In this document: positions 42,901 through 49,991 of the stretch, piece after piece
Layout of the letters: every line of letters begins with the position of its first letter
Numbering within the stretch: the stretch's first letter is position 1
Assembly (NCBI GenBank): GCA_018806915.1
Contig: JAGKQI010000043.1
Coordinates: 992,001 to 1,056,000, forward strand
Direction of reading: 5' to 3'
Length of the DNA stretch: 64,000 bases
Source of the DNA: Phytophthora colocasiae
Lineage: Eukaryota > Oomycota > Peronosporomycetes > Peronosporales > Peronosporaceae
The notes under the pieces: generated by a model
What the model saw: only the letters and a program-made list of their open reading frames with translations
What the model was told of the DNA's origin: nothing
Databases searched by the model: none
Program-made: the position numbers and the translations under genes

Positions 42901-45113
42901 CGAATCTGTTCATCGGACAACTCATAGAGCACAGCAGCGATCACCGGTAAATCTTCGATAAACTTGTTGTAGTAATTCAGACTTCCCATGAAACTCTGTA
43001 CTCCCTTGAGTGTCGACGGGAACGGCAATTCTTCCACTCCCTTGACGATCTTCGGCGTGGCTCTCAGTCCTTCAGCACTGATCTCATGTGACAGATAAGG
43101 AATCGTCAGCTTCCCAAACTCGCTCTTGGGCAGGCTCACAGAGATGTTCCAATATCTGAGTCTGAAAAGTAAGGAGTTTAGGTCTTCACAGAGTTGATCC
43201 CAGGTGGGCGCCCCATGAGCAATGTCGTCAATGTAGGAACTTCGACCGAGTACTGGTCCCATGAAGGACGGGACTGGAATGTTCCTCTGAAAGACAGTCA
43301 TTTGGTCGGTGAGCACCGGAACCTCTGACATATGTTCATCAGAGTTCTGAAGTTGTTCGCCAGACATCAGACCATGTTCATCAGAGTTCTGAGGCTCCAA
43401 CTTCAGGAATTCCAGAACGTCGGAGTCGACCTCAGCTTCCTCTTCAGGTGACAATCGCACAAATCCCCACAAACAGTTATCCAACATCGCCTGGTATACC
43501 AGAGGCGCGTTCTTCAGACCGAAGGGCATTCTTACCCACTGGAAGTGTCCAAATGGGCAGATGAACGCTGAGATCAGCCTTGCACGCTCCGTCATTCGGA
43601 TGGCCCAAAAACCACTTGCCATATCCAGACTCATAAACCACAATGCCGCCTCAAAACCAATCAGCAGATCATCTATCAGAGGCAACGGATAACGCGACAA
43701 CTGGATAAAACCATTCACCACTCGGTAATCGATGCACATGCGTATGTCCACGCCGTTCTTCTTGAGGACAATCACAATTGGTGATGCCCAAGGCGAAGTC
43801 GAGTACTCTATGAGTCCGGTCTCCAGGAGCTTCTTCAGAAGTTCGTACACTTTGATCATCAGGTGAGGGGCAACGGACCTCGGACGTTGGGCAACAGGTT
43901 TAGCGTCTCCCACGTCCAAGTCACAGACCACGCCCCTTGCCGGGGCAGGTGCGGCATTGCCGTCTCCTAGAAAGATTTTCCGATGATACTTCAGGATGTC
44001 TCTGAGTTTCTGCTCCATCTCCGGCGTTGTTTTCCCGGGTACTCCGACGTCAGCCTTGTCGATATCGCATTCGGGAGTCAGATCTTCCAATTCAGGTAGC
44101 ATAACCAGTTGATCACTTAATTGAGAGAGTAGCTCTGTTCCTTCCCGTATGTAGACACCGGGTTCCAGATCCAATTCCTCATTCGTGACTCGCATGCACC
44201 GCTCGTACTCGGCTCGGAGCTTTTCCACAGGGGTGCCTGGCATACTCTGGATTGGGATGTCCCATGAACAGTCTGTCGGATCCTCATCTCCCATGGACAG
44301 TTCACCGGAAACACTCAGGGTGACTTCATCCTTGACAATGTTACTCGAAATTCCAGACGTGTTTCCGGAGTCTTTCGGAGTCGTTTTCTCTGATGACAAT
44401 CCCAGATCTCCGGTGTCCACAGCGGTATCTCGGGTCTCCTCTTTTCCGGCATCCACCCAGTCATCTGTCTGCGTAGCCACATCCAAAGCGAAACGAACTC
44501 GTTTTGTTCGTGGGACCGAAGTAGGCCTCACGAACTGTACTCGAGCATTATCTAGCCTTGGGCGCTGTAAGATCTTAGTGGGCCACGGGTATACCGGATG
44601 ATCCACACATGGAGGCTGAGGTATCAAATCCTCCAAGTCAGCTTCGGCCTTCAGACGTCTCTTCGTTTCTGGTGACGGGGTGTTCTCCAGAATCAAAACT
44701 TCCCAGTCACGATAGGCTGCAGAGCCTGGCCGTACAAAGCGACCATGTCGTGGGAAAAATCCATACTCCACAATCCTTGCAACGTCAGAAAATTCATTCA
44801 CCCAAGTATTCTTGTCAGAAATGTTCACCACGCGCACCGCCACAGGCCATGACCGGGCTGCATAAATCAGCTGAGTCACCCAACGGTCTCCACGTCCCGC
44901 CCACACGACTTCTCGTTGCGGGTTCGTCGGACCATAATCAATGCGAACAACAAATTCTTCACCGGGTCTCAGAAGTACAGCTTCACTTGGTCTGATGGAC
45001 CTGTTCCTGCCGATATGATCACCGGGCTCCCAGCTGCACATCATCACCACGACTTCGTCTGGCATAGATACCAGTCCCTCACGAACGCTGATCCTCAGAC
45101 CAGCAGCGAACAT
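39984..45113 (-). CDS. pol: Fam2 Pol: RT, two RNase H, integrase, chromodomain (1709 aa)
   Basis: RT: WASPIVIVLKKNG, MPFGLKNAPLVYQ, catalytic YIDD. The first RNase H looks inactive (FVIIPHANPWAASAVLGQ has no catalytic Asp where the family has TDAS). A second, differently styled RNase H follows (VLSFDGAAKTSTRLGSCGCV; NDSESCGLINGLKLAL; VVVGDSRIAIQQAQG) with D, E and D in place. Integrase has an HHCC region (CMDCASGKG), core D (SMDFVTHMP), D (RHDQDPRFM) and E (ANGQQERSVQ). The C-terminal chromodomain is EYLVKWKGYDETEWLP. The frame is fully open. Upstream it is separated from protease by one in-frame TGA. Confidence 0.9.
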   Translation of the reverse strand: MFAAGLRISVREGLVSMPDEVVVMMCSWEPGDHIGRNRSIRPSEAVLLRPGEEFVVRIDYGPTNPQREVVWAGRGDRWVTQLIYAARSWPVAVRVVNISDKNTWVNEFSDVARIVEYGFFPRHGRFVRPGSAAYRDWEVLILENTPSPETKRRLKAEADLEDLIPQPPCVDHPVYPWPTKILQRPRLDNARVQFVRPTSVPRTKRVRFALDVATQTDDWVDAGKEETRDTAVDTGDLGLSSEKTTPKDSGNTSGISSNIVKDEVTLSVSGELSMGDEDPTDCSWDIPIQSMPGTPVEKLRAEYERCMRVTNEELDLEPGVYIREGTELLSQLSDQLVMLPELEDLTPECDIDKADVGVPGKTTPEMEQKLRDILKYHRKIFLGDGNAAPAPARGVVCDLDVGDAKPVAQRPRSVAPHLMIKVYELLKKLLETGLIEYSTSPWASPIVIVLKKNGVDIRMCIDYRVVNGFIQLSRYPLPLIDDLLIGFEAALWFMSLDMASGFWAIRMTERARLISAFICPFGHFQWVRMPFGLKNAPLVYQAMLDNCLWGFVRLSPEEEAEVDSDVLEFLKLEPQNSDEHGLMSGEQLQNSDEHMSEVPVLTDQMTVFQRNIPVPSFMGPVLGRSSYIDDIAHGAPTWDQLCEDLNSLLFRLRYWNISVSLPKSEFGKLTIPYLSHEISAEGLRATPKIVKGVEELPFPSTLKGVQSFMGSLNYYNKFIEDLPVIAAVLYELSDEQIRAGRDLARAKEAFEILKRKIVSTPLLRHPDRTRPFVIIPHANPWAASAVLGQEYDGVIHPVRFTGRVLNETELRYHIAEKEVIAILRVLENFRALINTSPVITVYTRHSVLKWLLSSSSADGRNVKWGLKLSHWNLEIRRIQRDEDGLPAILGAGITPREHLDEVSENLIPVKGRVKPPAPISVEMLEADYRGCVLSFDGAAKTSTRLGSCGCVLWELPGWNILEAQGFALKDVTVNDSESCGLINGLKLALERGIRDLVVVGDSRIAIQQAQGLINCNQPNLQRKLTEFESLKIKFQSLKLVNVKREFNQAADYLTSKTLVLGESWQVQDPDELTHLKLVSKIPEKLMKPPEGMSSETPDDVHRTSGEHDCTPEMDDPGPESTPLPHAAKVLVAITRARNQEEANLLDDAEAREPVGPLEFQEERWRRIKVHQTQDVHLAELIKFLKGDVGDLPRPRVRKLARIADDFILDSRDVLYRLSRATRERPRDMVDELRLVVPRDLHADMLHDAHGDYQGAHQGIKRTFEKLSSEFYWIGMYADVERFVKECMDCASGKGRPPNPGPSPGNIEPSRPFEVVSMDFVTHMPKSARGNTFLLLFQDMFSGYVMCKPMSITTAQDVGEAYEERVFRNFGASSLIRHDQDPRFMSEVLRCFRDLLGSRQRATLAYRPPANGQQERSVQTVVRAIKAYIAEADQSDWDDHAERLMFALNTSFDATRLETPFFLVHGWDAHGTVSAMLGPKPSGVQERTAYEWRRKMQRDYSYAQACAEELQKKAKRERSEEQTRKWKELSERLKSGFAVGDAVWLYIPKVQTGLSRKLAHMWHGPFRIEEMLDDFRVKLKVEDTGYRVNPWVHISRLKPRALFPRRPTVELDVREDDDFDAALLPEDSWEPDTENDEYEVEKILDTRWSKRTRTSKRLREYLVKWKGYDETEWLPLSKLNCGALLYEFNQSARARARFQAMQAGDDHPRV

Positions 45114-45116
45114 GAA

Positions 45117-45691
45117 TCACATTCCCAATAGCACGTTTATACCTTCGCCGATATTTGCAACCCAGACATCAACAATGTAAACCACCCTCGGTCCGAGAGT
45201 CAGCTTGATTTCAGCACTGGCACCAATGTACGTCGGAACTCCTCCCATCCCAGACACTCTTGTTTGTTTGTGTGACTTGAGCCTGAGTCTGAGCTTACGC
45301 GCAAAGTCGTAACTCAGGATATTGATAGTCGCACCGGTGTCCAGGATAATCTTGGTCCGATGATCATTGACAGCGCCATGCACCATAACCACATCACGCT
45401 TTGCAGGATCAGGGTAGTGATCCTCCCACCAGCCATAACATTCCCCGTCTTTCAGACGAAACTGGATTGTGTCGTCCGGAGGCGGTTCATTGTCTCTCGG
45501 AAAGTCCGATGAACTGTCTCTCAGACGCGAAATTTCTGAAGACATGGCTGATTCTTGAGCTAAAGCGGTCATGCAATGTTGATTTTTAGGTTGGGTTGTT
45601 TTCAGCTCCGGTCCTACGTACACTAGAACACATAACTCTGGGGGTGTGCCTTGCCCGGCGCGTTTCGGATCCCCATCCGACGGGCTTGCTA
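45117..45691 (-). CDS. pro: Fam2 aspartic protease region
   Basis: The frame is open from the gag stop region through protease to TGA 45119-45117. The active site is ILDTGATINILS and the end motif is GINVLLGM. It is in the same frame as pol: only the TGA (LLGM, stop, FMFAAGL) separates them. No ATG is well placed, which fits expression by frameshifting from gag at 45698-45692. The TGA could be a nonsense mutation or read through. Confidence 0.75.
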
Positions 45692-45698
45692 GTTTAAC
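45673..45698 (-). promoter_or_regulatory. Candidate -1 frameshift signal, Fam2 gag to pro
   Basis: On the minus strand G TTA AAC (complement 45692-45698) is in phase with gag codons CAG TTA AAC and is followed directly by TAG. The same heptamer is used by equine arteritis virus. After 11 nt a short hairpin (TCGGAT, GGGG, ATCCGA) follows. A -1 shift enters the protease frame. The heptamer is less canonical and the spacing longer than in Fam1. Confidence 0.45.
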
Positions 45699-46840
45699 TG
45701 TTTCCCAGAGTCAGCCTCGTCACCCAGGAGTTTCTCCAGTAGGTGATCCGGCAGGTCCTTCAGTGTACCTTGACAGGCTAGTTTCTTGAGGGATTCCATG
45801 GTCTTGATGTCCTCGCATGGTCTCCCAGAGTGCACCTTTCCGCAAACCTCACACGGCGGTACTCGGCACATCCTGCTCGGGTGACCTTTCTCCTGACATC
45901 TGTCGCAGACAATGTCTCTCCAGCAGCTCTCCTCCGAATGACCTGAGCGGCGACACTTCTCGCAGAACTTGTTCCAGTAGTCAGAGTTATCACGACGTGT
46001 ATGCTGGAAATCTTGACCTGATGATCCTCGGGGAGACTGGGGCGGCGGTCGCCATCCCAGGTTATCCATGACCCGATAAACTTCGTTTGTCAGAGTCTGA
46101 GTCCAGTCAGCACCACCAGGCGCCTGAGAGGCAGATTGTACACCAGACGAAGATTGTACACCAGACATCTCGCGATCGTATTCCGACGACGAAGCTCTGG
46201 TATCCTTCTCTTGAGTTCTGGTGTCCGCATCGACATCGTCAGAGGCATCCGGGTCTGCTTCTCGGGCGACGTAAGTCTTCCCCATACGCTTCGGCTTAAA
46301 CTGTCCACGTGGGAGATTGTCCGCTCGGAAATCCCGATGTCTGGTGGTCGTAGTGTCTTGATCAGCAGTTCGCCAGACATCTTCGTCCTGTTGCAGAGCA
46401 TATTCCAAGTCCGAGATACTCCTGAACTTCCGGCCTTGTAACGCGATCTTCAGACGCTCGTCCTTCAGCTTGGTGATGTACCTCAGAACGTGTTTCTCCA
46501 GACGTCTGGAGGATTTTCTGAAGTCCACTTCTGCTTTTCCGGCGGCCGAGTTCAGGCGATAGAAGAAGTCCAACGGAGTCTCGGAACCCTTCATCTCCAT
46601 CGTGAAGTATCTCTCGGAGTATGATGACCGGGCCTTGCAATAGCGCCTACGGAACTCCGATGATAATTCCTTCCAGTCACGGCAAACGCTCTTCGGAAGC
46701 TGGTTGAACCAATCTCTGGCAGACACCGGGAGCTTCAGCTTGAGTTCCTGTATGCGGGTCTTGTTCGTCCACGCTCCCTGAGATGCCATGTTCACAAAGC
46801 GCTCCCACCAGTGAACACGCTCCCGTAGTGTCGCTCGGGG
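45689..46840 (-). CDS. gag: Fam2 Gag, capsid C-terminal part and zinc knuckles
   Basis: The frame reads the Gag core (RERVHWWERFVNMASQGAW; LKLPVSARDWFNQLP; FRRRYCKARSSYSERYF). Three Cys/His motifs follow: CEKCRRSGHSEESC, CDRCQEKGHPSRMC and CEVCGKVHSGRPC. It ends LGDEADSGKQLN then TAG. The core begins in the preceding frame (GEFDPER), so a one-base indel near 46835 splits one gag. A short stop-ATG gap (TGAACATG near 46794-46787) could alternatively allow re-initiation. Confidence 0.75.
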   Translation of the reverse strand, partial: PRATLRERVHWWERFVNMASQGAWTNKTRIQELKLKLPVSARDWFNQLPKSVCRDWKELSSEFRRRYCKARSSYSERYFTMEMKGSETPLDFFYRLNSAAGKAEVDFRKSSRRLEKHVLRYITKLKDERLKIALQGRKFRSISDLEYALQQDEDVWRTADQDTTTTRHRDFRADNLPRGQFKPKRMGKTYVAREADPDASDDVDADTRTQEKDTRASSSEYDREMSGVQSSSGVQSASQAPGGADWTQTLTNEVYRVMDNLGWRPPPQSPRGSSGQDFQHTRRDNSDYWNKFCEKCRRSGHSEESCWRDIVCDRCQEKGHPSRMCRVPPCEVCGKVHSGRPCEDIKTMESLKKLACQGTLKDLPDHLLEKLLGDEADSGKQLN

Positions 46841-49014
46841 TCAAATTCTCCGATGATACTTGAGTTTATAAAGGGCCTCATGGTCAGCAGAGTCGCTCCA
46901 GCTTGTCCCTGGGAAGCAGAAGTCAGGTTAACAACCTCCGGAGGATCCAAGCCATCAGACGACGAGTCACTTGAGTCCGAGTTTGAATCGCTGGAGCTTC
47001 CACCTGGGTCTGGGTCATTCCTGCGTCTTCCAGGCTTTCGCGGAGCGTCCCGACCATCTTCGGAGCGTCGTTCACTCGGTTTCCGGTGTCCATCGCGCCT
47101 GGGAGTCGCTGGGCGCCTTCCTTCAGTCTTGACCTCGGTCAGGGGAGCCGCTTGAGCCGTCTGGGTCGTCGTAGCGGCTGCGGTGGCCGCGCCATGCCTT
47201 CCAGCCTTCGCGCGCTTGGTGTCGGTCGTTCTCCGTAGGGGAAGAGGCGTATGGAAGGCCTCCGTCGTTTTAATGGGTGAAACCCTACCCCTGCTGGCGA
47301 CTCCTTCTGATCCCCTAACCCCTGGTGTGCAATCCCCCGTATCCCGACTGTTCACCAGAAGTCTGGTTGCCGGTTTAGGGTCATGTTCACCAGAGATCCG
47401 ACTTGAAGTTGCTACTTCAGGGTGGGCGACCCCTTGAACTTGGGACAATGTTGCACGAAGGTTCCTCAATTCTGCGGCCTGGAAACGCTGCATGTTCTGG
47501 GAAATTTCTTGCTCCCTGTCGCGCTCCGACTCCACGTCGTGCACCCGCTGTCGTAAGGTCTCCATTTGCGAAATCCAGTCACGTTTCAGCCCGTCTGCCC
47601 AACGCGCACGTTCGGCTTCGGCCTCGGCTTCCCGTTGTTTCCAGCGATCTGCAAACTCGGTCTCCAGACGCTGTACGTCAGAAAACTGTTCACCAGAAAC
47701 TTGTACGTCGGACACCTGTCTCTCAGACGATTTCGCATGATACTTGAGCTTGGACTCTGACGCTTGGCTCCGACGTTCTTCCAAGTCATCCACGCGTCTC
47801 TGGGCTTCCAGTCTGGCGCTCTCAGACTCGAGTAGTCGGTCGGTAAGTGTCTGGATCTGCTGGCGCGTATCAAGTTCCCGTTGTTCACGTCGACGTTCAC
47901 GCTCCATGGATTCCAGACGTTCTCTGGCCAGAAATTCCTTCTGCTCCTGTTCCATCCGACGCTGCCATTCCTGTTGCTGCCGCATAGCGTTCAGTTCGAT
48001 CTGCGCTGGGCCTGATCTCTTGGAACTTCGTGTGTGGCTTGACGCAACGGAACTCAGGCGTCTGGAAGACACTTTCTGGTAATCCTCGCTCTTCAGACTC
48101 TGGTGCCTGCTCTGGTGGCTTCTCCCACGACTCGAGACGGACGATGATGGAGCTTCCGGCGTCCGGTGAACAGAATCTCTGGTAGACAACTGTCTCTCGG
48201 ACTTCACTTCTGGAAACTCCGGCTTCTCTTCCAACATCTCGAAGTCTTCAGGCTCCGACTTCACCGGCATCAGTGTTCGTGTCACGTGGATTCCCATAGA
48301 CTCTCCGGCGAGCATACCTCCGGCTTCAACACCTTGGGCAATCATCGCCAGACCTCCGACAGGCAACGGCATATGCGCAGACGCCCCTCGACTCATGGAC
48401 ATCAGCGACGAATCTGTGGAGCTTCCACGAGAGGTCTGGAGTCCCGACGAGTGGTCATCAGACGTACGCGAGGTCCCGATGACACTTGGCACAGGCGCAT
48501 CGGTCATCAGAGAGCTACCTCGATCTTCAGACATTGGCACACCAGACTCCAAACGATTGCTATCAGAATGACTCTCGTATACCGGCAGCGAACTTAGCGA
48601 CGGCGTCGACAGTGCAGATGGTGTCGACGAGACTTGCGGGCGTGGCGGACCATGTTGCAGGCGCTTGGACTGCGGCGGTTCTCCACTGCTGGACCCGTCA
48701 GAACTATGTGTGACTCTGAGTCCGGTCACCCGGAGTCTCATGATCAGCTGTCGTCCTTGTAGGTCAGCATTCTCATCGCGTAATATACCATCAGCTTCGC
48801 CTTGACGTGCTTCATTGCCTACGTTTGTGTCTTCTGGGAGTCGATTAACCTGTGACCTGGCGGTCACAGTGGCCCACTCAACCAGTTCTTCAGCAAGTCG
48901 GCTCTGAAGCTCCGTCGCCACACTGCGCACTTGAGGTTCGAAGATAGCAGACGCTTGGGTCTGAGACCACCTCGGTAGCAAGTTCTGGAACGCAAATCCT
49001 GCTTCATACAGCAT
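46792..49014 (-). CDS. gag: Fam2 Gag, middle part (740 aa)
   Basis: A long low-complexity and coiled-coil protein: Ser/Pro-rich N-terminal half, then a charged coil (MRQQQEWQRRMEQEQKEFLA; RVDDLEERRSQASE), a basic Ser/Asp tail, and the start of the capsid core (IIGEFDPER). The stretch complementary to 47672-47727 encodes VSDVQVSGEQFSDVQ from four 15-bp repeats. It probably joins the 345-aa ORF upstream after a one-base shift near 49018 (CVAVLR to MLYEAGFAFQ). Confidence 0.7.
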   Translation of the reverse strand: MLYEAGFAFQNLLPRWSQTQASAIFEPQVRSVATELQSRLAEELVEWATVTARSQVNRLPEDTNVGNEARQGEADGILRDENADLQGRQLIMRLRVTGLRVTHSSDGSSSGEPPQSKRLQHGPPRPQVSSTPSALSTPSLSSLPVYESHSDSNRLESGVPMSEDRGSSLMTDAPVPSVIGTSRTSDDHSSGLQTSRGSSTDSSLMSMSRGASAHMPLPVGGLAMIAQGVEAGGMLAGESMGIHVTRTLMPVKSEPEDFEMLEEKPEFPEVKSERQLSTRDSVHRTPEAPSSSVSSRGRSHQSRHQSLKSEDYQKVSSRRLSSVASSHTRSSKRSGPAQIELNAMRQQQEWQRRMEQEQKEFLARERLESMERERRREQRELDTRQQIQTLTDRLLESESARLEAQRRVDDLEERRSQASESKLKYHAKSSERQVSDVQVSGEQFSDVQRLETEFADRWKQREAEAEAERARWADGLKRDWISQMETLRQRVHDVESERDREQEISQNMQRFQAAELRNLRATLSQVQGVAHPEVATSSRISGEHDPKPATRLLVNSRDTGDCTPGVRGSEGVASRGRVSPIKTTEAFHTPLPLRRTTDTKRAKAGRHGAATAAATTTQTAQAAPLTEVKTEGRRPATPRRDGHRKPSERRSEDGRDAPRKPGRRRNDPDPGGSSSDSNSDSSDSSSDGLDPPEVVNLTSASQGQAGATLLTMRPFINSSIIGEFDPERHYGSVFTGGSAL
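47672..47727. repeat. Degenerate 15-bp tandem repeat in Fam2 gag
   Basis: Four cores starting at 47672, 47687, 47702 and 47717 have an exact 15-bp period: TGTACGTCAGA, TGTTCACCAGA, TGTACGTCGGA and TGTCTCTCAGA, each followed by 4 variable bases. This is the same unit as in the non-coding LTR repeat. Confidence 0.85.
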
Positions 49015-49901
49015 CGTCTAAGGACAGCAACGCATTCAGGTGCCGTCAGAGTATTCATCGAGATCTCGACGTATGACAAGTCTTGGATTCGGCCAAAACT
49101 ATGGCGCCTCAAGCAGAACTCCGATATCCACATGTCTTCCGGAAATACTGAAGAACACCGCCACTTGATGTAGTCGCCCGTCGCTGCCGCAGCCTTCTGA
49201 AAGACATTTGCGTCAGGCTTCGCTGTTCGCCAGGCGTATTCAACGTTCGGCGGAACAATTCTTCCAGCGTCCGTGTCCCTCCAGCGGCGGAACTCACGGC
49301 GTACATACTTCAGGGCACGTTCTCCATCCAGCGAATCGGCCCTCCCAGACTCATCAGACGGCGTCTTCAGAGAATCTTCGGACTTCATCGGCATGTCATC
49401 AGACATCGGAGTGTCTTCGGACTTTGGAGTCTTCGAGACACGTTTATCAACCAGTCCGGGTTCCGTCTTCACTTCCCCCACGGACTTCCCAGAAGTCGTC
49501 GACTCAGAACACAAGTCAATGACCTCCGGGGACTCAACCACGTCGGCGCCTCTCTCAGACGCCTCATCACCACCCTCACGGGCAGTGGCCACCTCATCAC
49601 CAGAAGCTTCAGCTTCGGACGGACCTTCCTCAGAACCTTGTTCGCCAGACACATCGGGTGTCTCTTGGGCGTCAGGCTCCGCAGCAGGCTGGTCTTCGAC
49701 CGCCGGTTCTGGGACGTTCACCTCCTCGACTGCTTCCTTTTCACGTGCAGCCTTCCTCTTCTCGCGTGCCGCCTTCTGAACAGCATCCAAGTCGGGTTGT
49801 TCGTCAGGCGGAAGACCTTGAAGACGCTTCGACTGACGTGTCGCCATACTGCGACCACCGCGTCCCCGACGTCCTCCTCTCGTAGTTCCATGTGAAGACA
49901 T
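48864..49901 (-). CDS. gag: Fam2 Gag, N-terminal part (345 aa)
   Basis: The first ORF after the primer site starts MSSHGTTRGGRRGRGGRS, an RGG-rich nucleic-acid-binding-like start. A long acidic Glu/Ser/Pro-rich region follows, then a folded segment (YVRREFRRWRDTDAGRIVPP; EDMWISEFCLRRHSFGRI). About 40 codons before the stop it is out of frame with the next ORF. The conserved path shifts by one base near 49018. The residues after that point are probably not native. Confidence 0.65.
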   Translation of the reverse strand: MSSHGTTRGGRRGRGGRSMATRQSKRLQGLPPDEQPDLDAVQKAAREKRKAAREKEAVEEVNVPEPAVEDQPAAEPDAQETPDVSGEQGSEEGPSEAEASGDEVATAREGGDEASERGADVVESPEVIDLCSESTTSGKSVGEVKTEPGLVDKRVSKTPKSEDTPMSDDMPMKSEDSLKTPSDESGRADSLDGERALKYVRREFRRWRDTDAGRIVPPNVEYAWRTAKPDANVFQKAAAATGDYIKWRCSSVFPEDMWISEFCLRRHSFGRIQDLSYVEISMNTLTAPECVAVLRRCCMKQDLRSRTCYRGGLRPKRLLSSNLKCAVWRRSFRADLLKNWLSGPL

Positions 49902-49964
49902 CTTGAATATACACGCTTGACAGAAACCCTCTTCTCAAACTCTCTTAGATCCGGTGATATCCTC

Positions 49965-49989
49965 GGTTCGAATCCGGGCACGCGCACCA
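49965..49989 (-). other. Fam2 tRNA primer-binding site (25 nt)
   Basis: Two bases inside the 5' LTR, the plus strand reads GGTTCGAATCC, GGGCACGCG, CACCA in succession. This is the 3' end of a tRNA (T-loop, acceptor, CCA). The minus (element) strand is therefore complementary to a tRNA over 25 nt, starting TGGTGCGCG. The tRNA species is not assigned. Confidence 0.85.
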
Positions 49990-49991
49990 GT

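Noticed and set aside
40051..45131. Plus-strand ORFs opposite Fam2 pol
   Set aside because: Short and without domains; the minus strand carries an uninterrupted 1709-codon pol.
47492..48597. Plus-strand ORFs opposite Fam2 gag
   Set aside because: Low-complexity complements of the Ser/Arg-rich gag; no start context or conserved motif.
49965..49989. tRNA gene
   Set aside because: Only the 3' third of a tRNA is present, directly inside an LTR; it is the primer-binding site of Fam2.
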